Shown here: piece by piece, positions 1-7,540 of the stretch
Position numbering within the stretch: position 1 is the first letter of the stretch
How the letters are laid out: each line of letters opens with the position of its first letter
Origin: Dehalococcoidia bacterium
GTDB lineage: Bacteria; Chloroflexota; Dehalococcoidia; SM23-28-2; HRBIN24
Length of the DNA stretch: 33,797 nucleotides
Assembly: GCA_032249735.1 (NCBI GenBank)
Contig: JAVVHA010000018.1
Location: 1-33,797, forward strand
Direction: 5' to 3'
Translations under genes and position numbers: made by a program
The notes under the pieces: generated by a model
What the model was told of the DNA's origin: nothing
The model's input: only the letters and a program-made list of their open reading frames with translations
The model's database searches: none

Positions 1-7
1 GTGAGCG

Positions 8-2131
8 CTATGCCCCCCGGACACAGAGGTCTACACAAACTTCTTGACACAACCGTGCAGGGGAGGCCTGACCTATCGGTTCCGTTTCGTTTCGATTAAT
101 ACTCTGTCCGTCGAAACGAAACGGGGGCTCCTGGCGCACAAAGCTGCCCCGCTCCTCCTCGGGCAGCCCCCCCTCCTCCTGAGCTACCGGTTCCGTTTCG
201 TTTTGATTAATACTCTGTCCGTCGAAACGAAACGGGCTAGCGGCCAGACGCCACCGGTGGGGCTTGTTCCCCTTTATGCCCACGGGCGGGTCACGCTCCG
301 CCTTACCCTCCTCCACCAGGGCATTGAGGGCACGGCGCACCCACTCTTCGCTGGGGCGGGGTTCACCCATGGCGCTCATGATATCCTTGAGTGACTGCCA
401 CTCCTCGGTCAGGAGGGAGAGGACCCGCTCCTTCACCTGTTCCAGCGCCAGTGCCCCAGGGTCACCCAGGGGCACTAGGGTGCCATCTTCGGCCATCTCG
501 TAGCAGAGTTCGGGCACGGTCACGATACGTCCATAACCTCGGATGATGCGGCGCTTGGAGGACTTGTCGTCCCGCAGGAGCTCCAGGGCGATGTCCACCA
601 TCGCCAGGAAGGCGTGGGAGCCGGCGATACCCTCCCCATGCTGGCCTCCTCCCTTCCTCTCGTGGTGCACCAGGATGAGAGTCTTTCCTGCGTCACGACA
701 GGAGGCGATGACAGGGGCGAGGACAGCTGTGACCTCCCCCGCATGGTCGGGGTCGGCGATGCCCAGGAGCTTGGTGGTGTCGATGATGACCACCGCCTCC
801 TGGCCCTGGGCGATGCGCTCCAGGAGCTCTTGACGGGGGCAGCCCAGGGCGAAGTAGATGGTCAGGTGGTGGTAGGCGTCCGGCAGGCGGGCAAGGCGTG
901 CTTCCCAGGCGAGCTGGGGCTCCTCGGTGAGCCACAGGGTGGGCTCCTGCCATTCACTCACCACTCGGGCCAGAAGCTCGGTCTTCCCGACCTTGGCATA
1001 ACCGCTTAACAGGTGGGTGAAGCCCTTGATGATGAAGCCCTCCTGCCCAAGGAAGGGTAGATAGCAGAGGGGTCTCCCTTCTTCCCTGGCCCGGGTCTGG
1101 AGGTCGGTCGCCTTGACCTCTCGGTTTGGTTTCGTTCCAACGGACATACTATTAGTAGGAACGAAACCGGACGACCGGGCCTCGGCCTGAGCCTGCGCCT
1201 CGGCCTGGCCAGCCAGCCCCTCGATGGCCCCCCTGAGAGCGGCCATCACCCTGACGGACTGGCGGCGGTAGCCATCCCTCAGGTCCTTCTCGGCCCTGAG
1301 GGGGTCGGCCAACCCCTCGGCCAGCAAGTCGAGGACGGCCACGGCGAGACCCCTCTGGCGGGCTGCCTCGGCCCAGCGCCTGGCGAAGTCCCGCCCTGCC
1401 TGGTCAACATCGGGAACGAGCAAGAGCGCCCGGCAGCCCCGGCGGATGAGGGCATCGATGGCTTCAGGCGTGGGCCGTTGCCCCGACCCCAGGGTGATGC
1501 TGATGGCGGCGGCCTTCTCCCTCAGGCCCAGCGCCTCAATGGCATAGAGGGCAACGCAGACATCGCTTTCGCCCTCGGTCACCACGGCGACTGGGGGCAT
1601 GTGGTCGGGCGGCAGGGGCCAGAAGGGCGGCATCTGGGCGTCGTCATCGGGCGCCTTGGGCCGCCATTCGCCCGTCTCGGCGTCACGGACCAGCCAGAAG
1701 CCCTTAGAGCCGGGCGCACGGGCTTTGGCGGTAGGCAGGTTGCCAAAGCGGAAACGGATGTGGCCGCCCTCGGCCTCGATGGGCAGCCGATGCAGAAAGT
1801 GCTGGGGCAAGCCGCAATGGTCGGCCCACCAAGAGAGGGGGGCGTCAATCGTCTGCCGCCGCTGCCGCCGGTCGTGGCCGTTATGGGGCTGGTGACCATC
1901 GGGGAACAAATCAACCCAGGCCAGCCCTAGCCGCTCCAGGACGTCCTCTGTCTTGCATCCTGCCCGGCAGAGAAGTAGCACCTTCCCATCCTCAGCCTCC
2001 GTCACCGAAAGGGAGGGGCGGCGGTCGTCGTGAGCAGGGCAGTGGGCCCGCCACGTGCCGTTGTGTCCCCGGGGGCGGCAGCCCAGCGCCTCCAGGCGAG
2101 TCAATATGTGGGAGAGGGGCCTCTCGTTCAT
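8..2131 (-). CDS. Primase-helicase of a mobile element (CHC2 / Toprim / RecA-like)
   Basis: The 707-residue product reads as a replication protein that joins a primase to a RepA-like hexameric ATPase. The N-terminus has a CHC2-type zinc finger (CPAHDD near residue 30, then CRAGC). A Toprim region follows, with VVTEGESD and the acidic LLLVPDVDQAG. The RecA-fold module has a Walker A GYAKVGKT near residue 380, a Walker B VVIIDTT near 448 and a following VHHERKGGG. The tail before residue 630 resembles a winged helix. Residues about 321-337, 632-646 and 669-683 are encoded by palindromic repeat elements, in the domain linker and the C-terminal tail. The start ATG follows the strong site GGAGGTGA. 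With the recombinase nearby, it most likely serves replication of an integrated plasmid-like or phage-like element. The domains are clear; the exact biological role is inferred. Confidence 0.85.
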   Translation of the reverse strand: MNERPLSHILTRLEALGCRPRGHNGTWRAHCPAHDDRRPSLSVTEAEDGKVLLLCRAGCKTEDVLERLGLAWVDLFPDGHQPHNGHDRRQRRQTIDAPLSWWADHCGLPQHFLHRLPIEAEGGHIRFRFGNLPTAKARAPGSKGFWLVRDAETGEWRPKAPDDDAQMPPFWPLPPDHMPPVAVVTEGESDVCVALYAIEALGLREKAAAISITLGSGQRPTPEAIDALIRRGCRALLLVPDVDQAGRDFARRWAEAARQRGLAVAVLDLLAEGLADPLRAEKDLRDGYRRQSVRVMAALRGAIEGLAGQAEAQAQAEARSSGFVPTNSMSVGTKPNREVKATDLQTRAREEGRPLCYLPFLGQEGFIIKGFTHLLSGYAKVGKTELLARVVSEWQEPTLWLTEEPQLAWEARLARLPDAYHHLTIYFALGCPRQELLERIAQGQEAVVIIDTTKLLGIADPDHAGEVTAVLAPVIASCRDAGKTLILVHHERKGGGQHGEGIAGSHAFLAMVDIALELLRDDKSSKRRIIRGYGRIVTVPELCYEMAEDGTLVPLGDPGALALEQVKERVLSLLTEEWQSLKDIMSAMGEPRPSEEWVRRALNALVEEGKAERDPPVGIKGNKPHRWRLAASPFRFDGQSINQNETEPVAQEEGGLPEEERGSFVRQEPPFRFDGQSINRNETEPIGQASPARLCQEVCVDLCVRGA
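67..125. repeat. Palindromic repeat element, copy 1 (in-frame in the primase-helicase gene)
   Basis: This 59-bp unit is identical at 56 positions to the unit at 178-236, 111 bp away. Its core is a perfect 14-bp inverted repeat (arms 82-95 and 111-124) around a 15-nt AT-rich loop. Read on the minus strand it adds the peptide FDGQSIN plus flanks to the protein tail. Confidence 0.9.
178..236. repeat. Palindromic repeat element, copy 2
   Basis: It differs from copy 1 at three positions. The arms are 193-206 and 222-235, with one T opposite G, which is a wobble pair in RNA. The 111-bp spacing from copy 1 is 37 codons, so both copies are read in the same frame of the primase-helicase. Confidence 0.9.
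1128..1168. repeat. Palindromic repeat element, copy 3, inverted relative to copies 1 and 2
   Basis: Arms 1128-1138 and 1158-1168 form an 11-bp perfect inverted repeat. Its reverse complement aligns with copies 1 and 2 through the loop (shared TAATA and TGTCCGT), so it lies in the opposite orientation. The coding strand reads VPTNSMSVGTK here, close to VSINTLSVETK, the peptide copies 1 and 2 would give if read on the plus strand. It falls in the linker between the Toprim and RecA-like domains. Confidence 0.8.
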
Positions 2132-2311
2132 GCCCTCACCTCCTCCTCTAGCGAGAGCTGGCGGGGCAACTCCTCCGGCCCGGGACCGAGGCGGAGAGAG
2201 GGGCGATAGACCTGGAGGGCGACGGCGGGTGTGCTAAAATAGAGCCGAGGCCTTCTCCAAGGCCTCGCCCCAGGCCCGGCCCCCCTCCCCCAGGTGGCGC
2301 TCGGGCCCTTA

Positions 2312-2542
2312 TTATTGTGTCGTCGGAGCATCGGTCTCACCTCCCAACTGAGGCTGGTGCTCTGCAGGGCCCGCCGCCTCGCCCCCCGTAAGAGCAGGGC
2401 GGTGGGCCTCTTCATCGTCCTCAAGCGCTGCGCAAGTGATGAGGATGACTCTCCGCAGCGCCTCCCGTGGACGAACCCGTAGATGGTCGGCTATGCGCTG
2501 CAATTCCCGGGTTTCCTCTGGACTGAGATTCACCGTCCTCAT
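2312..2542 (-). CDS. Small ribbon-helix-helix-like DNA-binding protein (putative)
   Basis: This 76-residue protein begins MRTVNLSPEE and continues with two predicted helices (RELQRIADHL, RPREALRRVI). That is the short strand plus two-helix layout of ribbon-helix-helix (CopG/Arc) regulators and antitoxins. The second half is low-complexity and rich in Gly, Ala, Glu and Pro. The ATG has AAGGG about six bases upstream. A longer frame begins 24 codons earlier but would overlap the divergent gene start. It sits between the primase-helicase (same strand, about 180 bp downstream, with nothing convincing in the gap) and a divergent unknown gene only 30 bp away. It may regulate that pair. No toxin partner is recognisable. 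Confidence 0.55.
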   Translation of the reverse strand: MRTVNLSPEETRELQRIADHLRVRPREALRRVILITCAALEDDEEAHRPALTGGEAAGPAEHQPQLGGETDAPTTQ

Positions 2543-2572
2543 GGCACCCTTTATGCTATACTTGCCATTAGC
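2543..2572. promoter_or_regulatory. Divergent promoter spacer with overlapping -10 boxes
   Basis: Only 30 bp separate the two start codons. TATACT (2557-2562) on the plus strand and TATAGC (2560-2555) on the minus strand share a central TATA. Each ends 10-12 nt before its ATG. The plus-strand gene has no Shine-Dalgarno sequence, so its transcript would be leaderless or nearly so. No good -35 box was seen for either direction. Confidence 0.35.
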
Positions 2573-3736
2573 ATGGCACCCCAAAGTGGCAAGGCCCATG
2601 CCCATCTCCGCCACCTGGTGGAGAGCCGTCTGCGCCGGCCTGTCAACGAGACGTTATGGCGGCTACTGGTCGAGCTAGGCGACTTCGCCCACTATGTGGG
2701 TTACACCGAGGCTGAGCTGGTAGAGGATGGGCTCTTAGACGAGCTCATCGAGCTCTATCGGCGATACGAACGGATTTACAGGGCTGGGGCGGCGGCCGGC
2801 AGCAGGGGGACAGCCTCCCCTCAGGGCATGGAGGCTGAGGGCCACCCCGGGGGCGACCTGGCCGAGGGTGAGGCCTCGGGCACCACAAGGAGGGCAGCGG
2901 CTTTCGCCAGCTTCCTGGCTGCCCTGGCCCGGACGGAACCGAGTGTAGTCCGCTACCGGCGAGAGGTATTGGGGGGCAGGACGCTTTCGGAGGGAGAGGC
3001 GCTGCGCTTCATTGAGTCGCCTGTACTGGCCACGGCCCCGTGGGAGCTCTTGAAGGACCTCTCCTGCGCCCTCTGGGAGGCGGAGGGGCAGGTCTGGGAG
3101 GAGGACGGGGAGCTGGTGGTGGAGCTCACGGGGCCGGTGTGCCGGCGATGGCGGGGGCACATCGAGTGGCGGTGGCTCCGCTATCCCCGTCAGGGCCGGG
3201 AGGAGGCGGTGCGTGTGGCCAGTCAGTCCGTCTTGGGCTGGCTGGGGGAGCTGGCCTCCCGGCTCGCCAGGCGCTATCACTGGCAGGAAGCCCAGGCCAG
3301 TTGGTTCATCCTTGTGGACACGCCTCCCTGGGTCTCCCCCGTTCGCTGGCGTCTGAATAACCACCTCACCCCCTTCTTCGCCCGGCCCACCATCGAGCTG
3401 ATAGTGGAGCCGTGGTGGCCGGCCAGGAGGTTGATGGAGGACTACCGGCGCCTTCAGCGCCAGCTGGGCATCACCAAGGGCATAGGGGAGAAGGCCTCAG
3501 GCCTGGTCGCCTTCTTGGCCGACCACGTTAGGGTCCGCCATGCCCCTGAGTCAGGGGCGAACCCTGTCTTGGAGCTTCCTCCTTGGCAGCGTCTCATGGC
3601 CCTCTGGAACGAAATCCATCCCACCTGGCGCTACCAAGACATCCGGCATTTTGCCCGAGATTGCCAGGCGGCGCTGGAGCGGGTCGTTTTCAAGCGGCAG
3701 CTGGTGGCCAGGTGGCTACGGCTCTGGGGCCAGTAG
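2573..3736 (+). CDS. Protein of unknown function, mobile-element cargo
   Basis: The 387-residue product has no motif I recognise. It has three parts: an N-terminal helical segment (to about residue 75, RRYERIYRAG), a low-complexity linker rich in Gly, Ala and Glu (about 78-115), and a long Trp- and Arg-rich domain. Examples from that domain are WRGHIEWRWLRYP, WFILVDTPPWVSPVRW and VEPWWPARRLMEDYRRLQRQLG. There is no signal peptide or membrane segment, so it is probably cytoplasmic. The frame also opens at 2483, but that start lies inside the divergent small regulator gene, so the ATG at 2573 is preferred. It converges on the recombinase with a 19-bp gap. Position suggests element-encoded cargo or a replication accessory protein; no function is claimed. 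Confidence 0.7.
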   Translation: MAPQSGKAHAHLRHLVESRLRRPVNETLWRLLVELGDFAHYVGYTEAELVEDGLLDELIELYRRYERIYRAGAAAGSRGTASPQGMEAEGHPGGDLAEGEASGTTRRAAAFASFLAALARTEPSVVRYRREVLGGRTLSEGEALRFIESPVLATAPWELLKDLSCALWEAEGQVWEEDGELVVELTGPVCRRWRGHIEWRWLRYPRQGREEAVRVASQSVLGWLGELASRLARRYHWQEAQASWFILVDTPPWVSPVRWRLNNHLTPFFARPTIELIVEPWWPARRLMEDYRRLQRQLGITKGIGEKASGLVAFLADHVRVRHAPESGANPVLELPPWQRLMALWNEIHPTWRYQDIRHFARDCQAALERVVFKRQLVARWLRLWGQ

Positions 3737-3755
3737 TCGCCCCCTTGCTCTGAGC

Positions 3756-4655
3756 CTAGGGGGCACGGAGCGAGGGCCACCTCAGTCTATCGCCTGGTGA
3801 GCATTGTCGGTGGGCTTCGAAAGCGAGGGTCTTGGCCTCCTGGGCAATGTAACGCCGCAGCATGGTGATGGAGCGCCAGCCCAGCACCTCCAGGATGTCC
3901 GAGTCGTTCATGCCCGACCGCTTCATCTCGATGGCCGCAGCCCTCCTGAAGGCATGCACCCCTTTGGCCTCTACCCCGCTCCGGTAGCAGAGGCGCCTAA
4001 TGGCCTGGAGGACACCGCCCTCCGTCAGGCGCCCCCTCTCCCCTCGCCATACTGGCCCCTCCTCGATGCCCCATCGCCTCATGTAGCGCTGCAGGGCCTC
4101 CTGGGCGTTCCTTCCCAGGGGCACCTCCCTGGGGCCCGTCTTGCCCACCACCCTGGCCACCCCCCTTTCCCAGTCCAACCCCTCGCAGGTCATGGAGCAT
4201 AGCTCCCCGACCCTCATGCCAGTGTCGTACAACACCAGCACCATGGCGTAATCCCGCAGGCCCAAGGGGCGGCGCCGGTCGCAGGCCATGAGCAACCTCT
4301 GCACCTCGGTGCGGGTGTAGGCGGGCATGACCGGCGTGCGGAAGGAGGGGAGCCGCAACCCCTGGGTGGGGTCACGTTTCAACTCCCCCTCGGAGAGGAG
4401 CCACCGGAAGAAGCGACGCATGGCCAACACCTGCTCCCGCACCGTCTTGGCCGAGACCTGCTGCCTCCTTGTTGCCAAATAGGCGGCGATGTCCTGGGGC
4501 GTGACTTGAGCTGGGGGGGAGGGGCAGGAGCGGGCGAATGCGGCCACGTCCCGGAGGTAGTTGGAAATCGTCTTGGGCCTCCTGCCCTGGGCCTCCAGGT
4601 GCAGCCGGAACCCCAGGAGCAGGGCCGGCCAGCCGGCCTGTGACTTGCGCCCCAT
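3756..4655 (-). CDS. Tyrosine recombinase / integrase (XerC/D-like)
   Basis: The 299-residue protein has an N-terminal SAM-like core-binding domain (residues 10-95, with KTISNYLRDVAAF) and a C-terminal catalytic domain. The catalytic series is visible: Arg in TGMRVGEL, His and Arg in HAFRRAAA, Trp in place of the last His in LGWRS, and nucleophile Tyr in RRYIAQ. The ATG at 4655 is chosen over a TTG two codons earlier. No Shine-Dalgarno sequence is seen, but an 11-bp palindrome (GTCAAGTTGAC, 4657-4667) touches the start and could be an operator. The gene begins 65 bp from the 3' end of a tRNA(CAT) gene, the usual layout of an integrase beside its attachment site. A chromosomal Xer housekeeping role is less likely in this context but cannot be ruled out. 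Confidence 0.88.
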   Translation of the reverse strand: MGRKSQAGWPALLLGFRLHLEAQGRRPKTISNYLRDVAAFARSCPSPPAQVTPQDIAAYLATRRQQVSAKTVREQVLAMRRFFRWLLSEGELKRDPTQGLRLPSFRTPVMPAYTRTEVQRLLMACDRRRPLGLRDYAMVLVLYDTGMRVGELCSMTCEGLDWERGVARVVGKTGPREVPLGRNAQEALQRYMRRWGIEEGPVWRGERGRLTEGGVLQAIRRLCYRSGVEAKGVHAFRRAAAIEMKRSGMNDSDILEVLGWRSITMLRRYIAQEAKTLAFEAHRQCSPGDRLRWPSLRAP

Positions 4656-4719
4656 CGTCAAGTTGACCGTTCAGTTATGGGGCGCAGAGTGGGGGGCCTC
4701 AGATTCGGTTTCGCTCGCC

Positions 4720-4794
4720 TGGTGGGCCCGGAGGGATTCGAACCCCCAACCAACCGGTTATGAGCCGGCCGCTCTGCCCTTGAGCTACGGGCCC
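4720..4794 (-). tRNA. tRNA with CAT anticodon (elongator Met, or Ile2)
   Basis: A full cloverleaf can be drawn: acceptor GGGCCCG/CGGGCCC, D arm GCTC/GAGC, anticodon loop CTCATAA and T loop TTCGAAT, with CCA encoded at 4720-4722. Anticodon CAT fits elongator Met; a lysidine-modified Ile2 tRNA cannot be excluded by eye. Its 3' end is the likely attachment site for the adjacent recombinase. Confidence 0.9.
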
Positions 4795-5318
4795 TGCCCA
4801 TAGATAGGCTAGACCTGGGCCTGCAACCCTGTCAACGCCGATGGGCGCCTATAGCGCGCCGGTGCACCAATTGCCAACGGGAATGGAGGCCAAAGACATC
4901 CTTTCCTAGGCCTAGCCCCGTCTGTGCGGGAAAACTTACGTCCACATCCCAGCGGCCACCCCTGTGGCCCCTGGGATGTTTGACACGGAAGGATGAGCTA
5001 GCTTCTTGATGGTGCCCACTACACCCTGTCCGCCTGTTACTTCTTCTACCTGGCAAGGCCGGAGATGGCGTCCCCAGGGGCCGACCGTGGAGAAGGCATC
5101 CTCGTCGGAGACCATCCTTGGCATCGCCCTCCTGACCCTGGTGGTCTTCACCATGGGCGACCAGATGCGCGGGCGCCAACTCCGAGTGAGCGTGGTGTCT
5201 GAAGGGGCAGATGCCTTCACTCTACCTCCGACCCAACAGACCTCAGCATGGGGTAGCGAGCACGCACGTAGCATCGGCACGTTTCGCGGTCCATAGGGAG
5301 CTGGTCTGTAAAAGTGCC
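4795..5318. other. 524-bp stretch without a convincing gene
   Basis: This lies between two tRNA genes. Open frames here overlap tRNA-Ser or lack ribosome-binding sites, and their translations resemble no family I know. The plus-strand frame from 5006 has one hydrophobic run (ILGIALLTLVVF) but no support. I see no SRP RNA, tmRNA or RNase P core motif. The main structured item is the hairpin at 4944-4979. Confidence 0.5.
4944..4979. other. Strong 15-bp hairpin between tRNA genes
   Basis: Arms 4944-4952 and 4971-4979 (9 bp) and 4954-4959 and 4964-4969 (6 bp) pair around a CCCT loop, with one C-C mismatch. There is no clear T-run on either strand, so a classical intrinsic terminator is doubtful. 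It could be a processing stem, the end of a degraded gene, or part of an unknown RNA. Confidence 0.5.
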
Positions 5319-5409
5319 TGGCGGAGGGGGTGGGATTCGAACCCACGAGGGGCGCGAGGCCCCTAGCGGTTTTCAAGACCGCCCCGTTCAGCCGCTCCGG
5401 CACCCCCCC
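5319..5409 (-). tRNA. tRNA-Ser (TGA)
   Basis: The 91-nt gene has a long variable arm (GGGGCCTCGCGCCCC) typical of class II tRNAs. The anticodon loop is CTTGAAA (anticodon TGA), the T arm is GTGGG/CCCAC, and CCA is encoded. The acceptor stem GGGGGGG pairs with CCCCTCC using one G-U pair. Confidence 0.95.
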
Positions 5410-5464
5410 ATCCCATCACCACAAAAAGGGCTACAGGTTGCGTGAGGACGATGCCGACTCCGCA

Positions 5465-5542
5465 TGGTCGGGGTGGGCGGATTTGAACCGCCGACCTCAC
5501 GGCCCCGAACCGTGCGCTCTATCCAGGCTGAGCTACACCCCG
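5465..5542 (-). tRNA. tRNA-Pro (CGG)
   Basis: The acceptor stem CGGGGTG/CACCCCG, anticodon stem CACGG/CCGTG with loop TTCGGGG (anticodon CGG), T arm GGCGG/CCGCC and an encoded CCA are all visible. Confidence 0.95.
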
Positions 5543-5561
5543 ACCCTTCCCGCAAGGGATG

Positions 5562-6362
5562 TTAGCAGAGACGACGCGGCCTGTCGAGGGCCGAAAGTCG
5601 AGCATGCAAAGCCTCCTCCAGGACGAGTGCGATGAATAGGGGCAAACGCCGCACCTGCCGCCCCAACCTCTTGCGTGGCTGTCGCACAAGCCGCAGGAGC
5701 CACTCCAGGCCCCAATGGGCGGCCCACGCCGGCGGCAGAGGGACCACGCCCGCCAAGTAATCCAAGGCCCCACCCACCCCTATGGCGATCCTCACCCCCA
5801 GGCTGGACAATCGGCGCCGGTAGAGCCCAATCCAGAGCTCCTGTTTGGGCATGCCCAAGGCCACGCATACCACCTTGGGACGGTGGTGTCTCAACGCCCC
5901 CAAGGCCGCTCGCTCCACCGATGGCGGCATCTGGGGGCCTGGTAAAAAGGGGGGACAATGCCAGGCCACCACCAGTCCAGGGTGGCGGGCCATGAGGCGC
6001 AACGCCGCCTCCCTAGCCGCCTGCTCCCTGGAGCCCAACAGAAAGAGCCCCGCCCCTGTCTCCCGACATAAGGCCGCCAGCACCTCCACCAGCTCCCGGC
6101 CAGGGACCCTCTCCACCGGCGTTATCCCCTTGAGTCCCAAGGCCAAGGCCACTCCCACACCATCCACCAGGTTGAGGCGGCAGCGGCTCAACGCCTCCCG
6201 ATAGGCAGGCTCAGCGTGGGCGATGGCCAGGCATTCGGCGTTGACAGTGGTGATGTCCACAAGGCCTGGAGAAGGGCCCTGTAGCGCCTGTCGCAGCAAG
6301 GAGAACAGCTCCCGCCGCGTGGGAAGGTCGATGCGAACACCCAAAAGGGTGACCCGTCTCAC
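5562..6362 (-). CDS. WecG/TagA/CpsF family glycosyltransferase
   Basis: The 266-residue product belongs to the GT26 family, which adds a sugar (often N-acetylmannosamine or an aminouronate) to a lipid-linked precursor at the inner face of the membrane. Family signatures are TTVNAECLAIA near the N-terminus, LNLVDGVGVALAL, a VERVPGRELVE segment, GLFLLGSREQAA and VALGMPKQELW. The start is a GTG that overlaps the stop codon of the upstream glycosyltransferase (GTGA). A longer frame to 6452 would run well into that gene and is rejected. It is the last gene of a three-gene operon. The C-terminus is Arg- and Leu-rich (RRLPLFIALVLEEAL), consistent with membrane association. The family is certain; the sugar is unknown. 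Confidence 0.9.
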   Translation of the reverse strand: MRRVTLLGVRIDLPTRRELFSLLRQALQGPSPGLVDITTVNAECLAIAHAEPAYREALSRCRLNLVDGVGVALALGLKGITPVERVPGRELVEVLAALCRETGAGLFLLGSREQAAREAALRLMARHPGLVVAWHCPPFLPGPQMPPSVERAALGALRHHRPKVVCVALGMPKQELWIGLYRRRLSSLGVRIAIGVGGALDYLAGVVPLPPAWAAHWGLEWLLRLVRQPRKRLGRQVRRLPLFIALVLEEALHARLSALDRPRRLC

Positions 6363-7525
6363 GTAAGGGCCTCCAACAGGGGACGCAAAGCCACCTCCGG
6401 CACATATAGCCGGCCCACCACCTCCCGCCCCGCCTGCGACAACTGTCGCCACAGCTGATCGTCCACCATGAGGCGGGAGAGGGCCACAGCCATCTCATGA
6501 GGACTATGGGCCACGAGCGCATGCACGCCAGGCTTAAGGTCCAGCCCCTGGAGGCCCCGTGGCGTAGTCACCACCGGCAGACCACGCGCCAGGGCATTGA
6601 GCACCTTGACCCGTGTGCCACCACCGCCCCAGGCCGGCTCCACCAGGGCCCGCGCCCGCTGATATATACGCTCCTCGTCCTCCTGGCCTAGGGGAGCCAG
6701 CAGCTCCACTTCCCCACGGCGGGCCGCCCGCCGTAGCCAAGGTGGTGGGTTATGCCCTCCCACCACCAGCCGCACCCCAGGGGACAGACGCCGCAGGATG
6801 GGAAAGCATTGGCTTATGAACCATCGCAGGCCAGCCTCGTTAGGAGGCCAGCTCAGGGTGCCCAGGAAGGCTACCGTCATCCCTTGAGAGGGGGCCAAGG
6901 GAGGCCTACGCAGCAGGTCTGGGAGTGCCACGTTGGGCACCACCATCACCCGTTCCCCTGGCACCCCCAGGGACTCTACGGCCTTCCCCTCCTCCTCACA
7001 CACTACTAACAAGCGGTGGAAGCGAGGAAACAGAGCCAGCTCATGTCGGCGCAGACGCCCCGCCTCCCACCGCATCAATGGCCCCACTACCCCCATGAGG
7101 CGGGCATGGCTCTCCCACATCAGGGACTCCACGTTGTGCAGATGCAGAATGCGGCGCCCCGGAAAGTCGGGCGGCACATAATGAGCCATATATAGGTGAT
7201 CAGCTATTACGGCCTCAAACCCCTCCCCGATGGCCTCCCGCACCAGACGAGCCATGGCTTGGGAATGGTTCCGGAACACGCTAAGGGGTAGGCCGTGGAT
7301 CAAGCTGGCCAAGAAGCTCAAGGGGTTACGCCCTCGGGAGAGAGGAAGCATCCGTAGCCTCTTGCCCCAGGCAGAAGCCCACTGCTCGTCCTGCTGGCCT
7401 TGATGAAAACAGAAGAGCCACAGGTCCACATGTTGCCGCAGCAGCTCCACCATGGCCCACGTCTTCTGCAGGCCTCCACCCCGCGGGGGATAAGGGAACC
7501 TAGGCGTGAGAAAGAGGACCTTCAT
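6359..7525 (-). CDS. GT4-family glycosyltransferase
   Basis: The 388-residue product has the two-domain GT-B organisation. The N-terminus MKVLFLTPRFPYPPRGGG is the acceptor-side opening typical of group 1 glycosyltransferases. The C-terminal domain has VAFLGTLSWPPNEAG, LVVGGHNPP, and the donor-binding run PAWGGGGTRVKVLNALARGLPVVTT, matching the family's E-x7-E region but with Pro-Ala-Trp where a Glu is often found. It lies between a sugar-phosphate transferase 15 bp upstream and a WecG-family gene overlapping by 4 bp, so it probably extends a lipid-linked oligosaccharide for an exopolysaccharide or cell-surface glycan. The donor sugar cannot be told from sequence. Confidence 0.9.
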   Translation of the reverse strand: MKVLFLTPRFPYPPRGGGLQKTWAMVELLRQHVDLWLFCFHQGQQDEQWASAWGKRLRMLPLSRGRNPLSFLASLIHGLPLSVFRNHSQAMARLVREAIGEGFEAVIADHLYMAHYVPPDFPGRRILHLHNVESLMWESHARLMGVVGPLMRWEAGRLRRHELALFPRFHRLLVVCEEEGKAVESLGVPGERVMVVPNVALPDLLRRPPLAPSQGMTVAFLGTLSWPPNEAGLRWFISQCFPILRRLSPGVRLVVGGHNPPPWLRRAARRGEVELLAPLGQEDEERIYQRARALVEPAWGGGGTRVKVLNALARGLPVVTTPRGLQGLDLKPGVHALVAHSPHEMAVALSRLMVDDQLWRQLSQAGREVVGRLYVPEVALRPLLEALT

Positions 7526-7540
7526 AGCATCGGCCAGCCT

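Noticed and set aside
67-236. Possible CRISPR array from two near-identical repeats
   Set aside because: Only two spaced units, hairpin arms with loop sequence conserved, and coding in frame; no cas gene is nearby.
44-394. Plus-strand open frame across the palindromic repeats
   Set aside because: It is antisense to the primase-helicase, whose domains are clear. The frame is useful only because its peptide shows that repeat copy 3 is inverted.
2128-2424. Open frame ending at the primase start codon (stop overlapping ATGA)
   Set aside because: It crosses the end of the small regulator gene and has no usable start or ribosome site in its plausible C-terminal part.
4936-5403. 155-codon minus-strand frame
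   Set aside because: Its start lies within tRNA-Ser and the product resembles no family; there is no ribosome site at any internal start.
5319-5542. tRNA-Ser or tRNA-Pro as the attachment site of the element
   Set aside because: The recombinase is adjacent to the CAT tRNA and points away from these two; no element genes lie between them.
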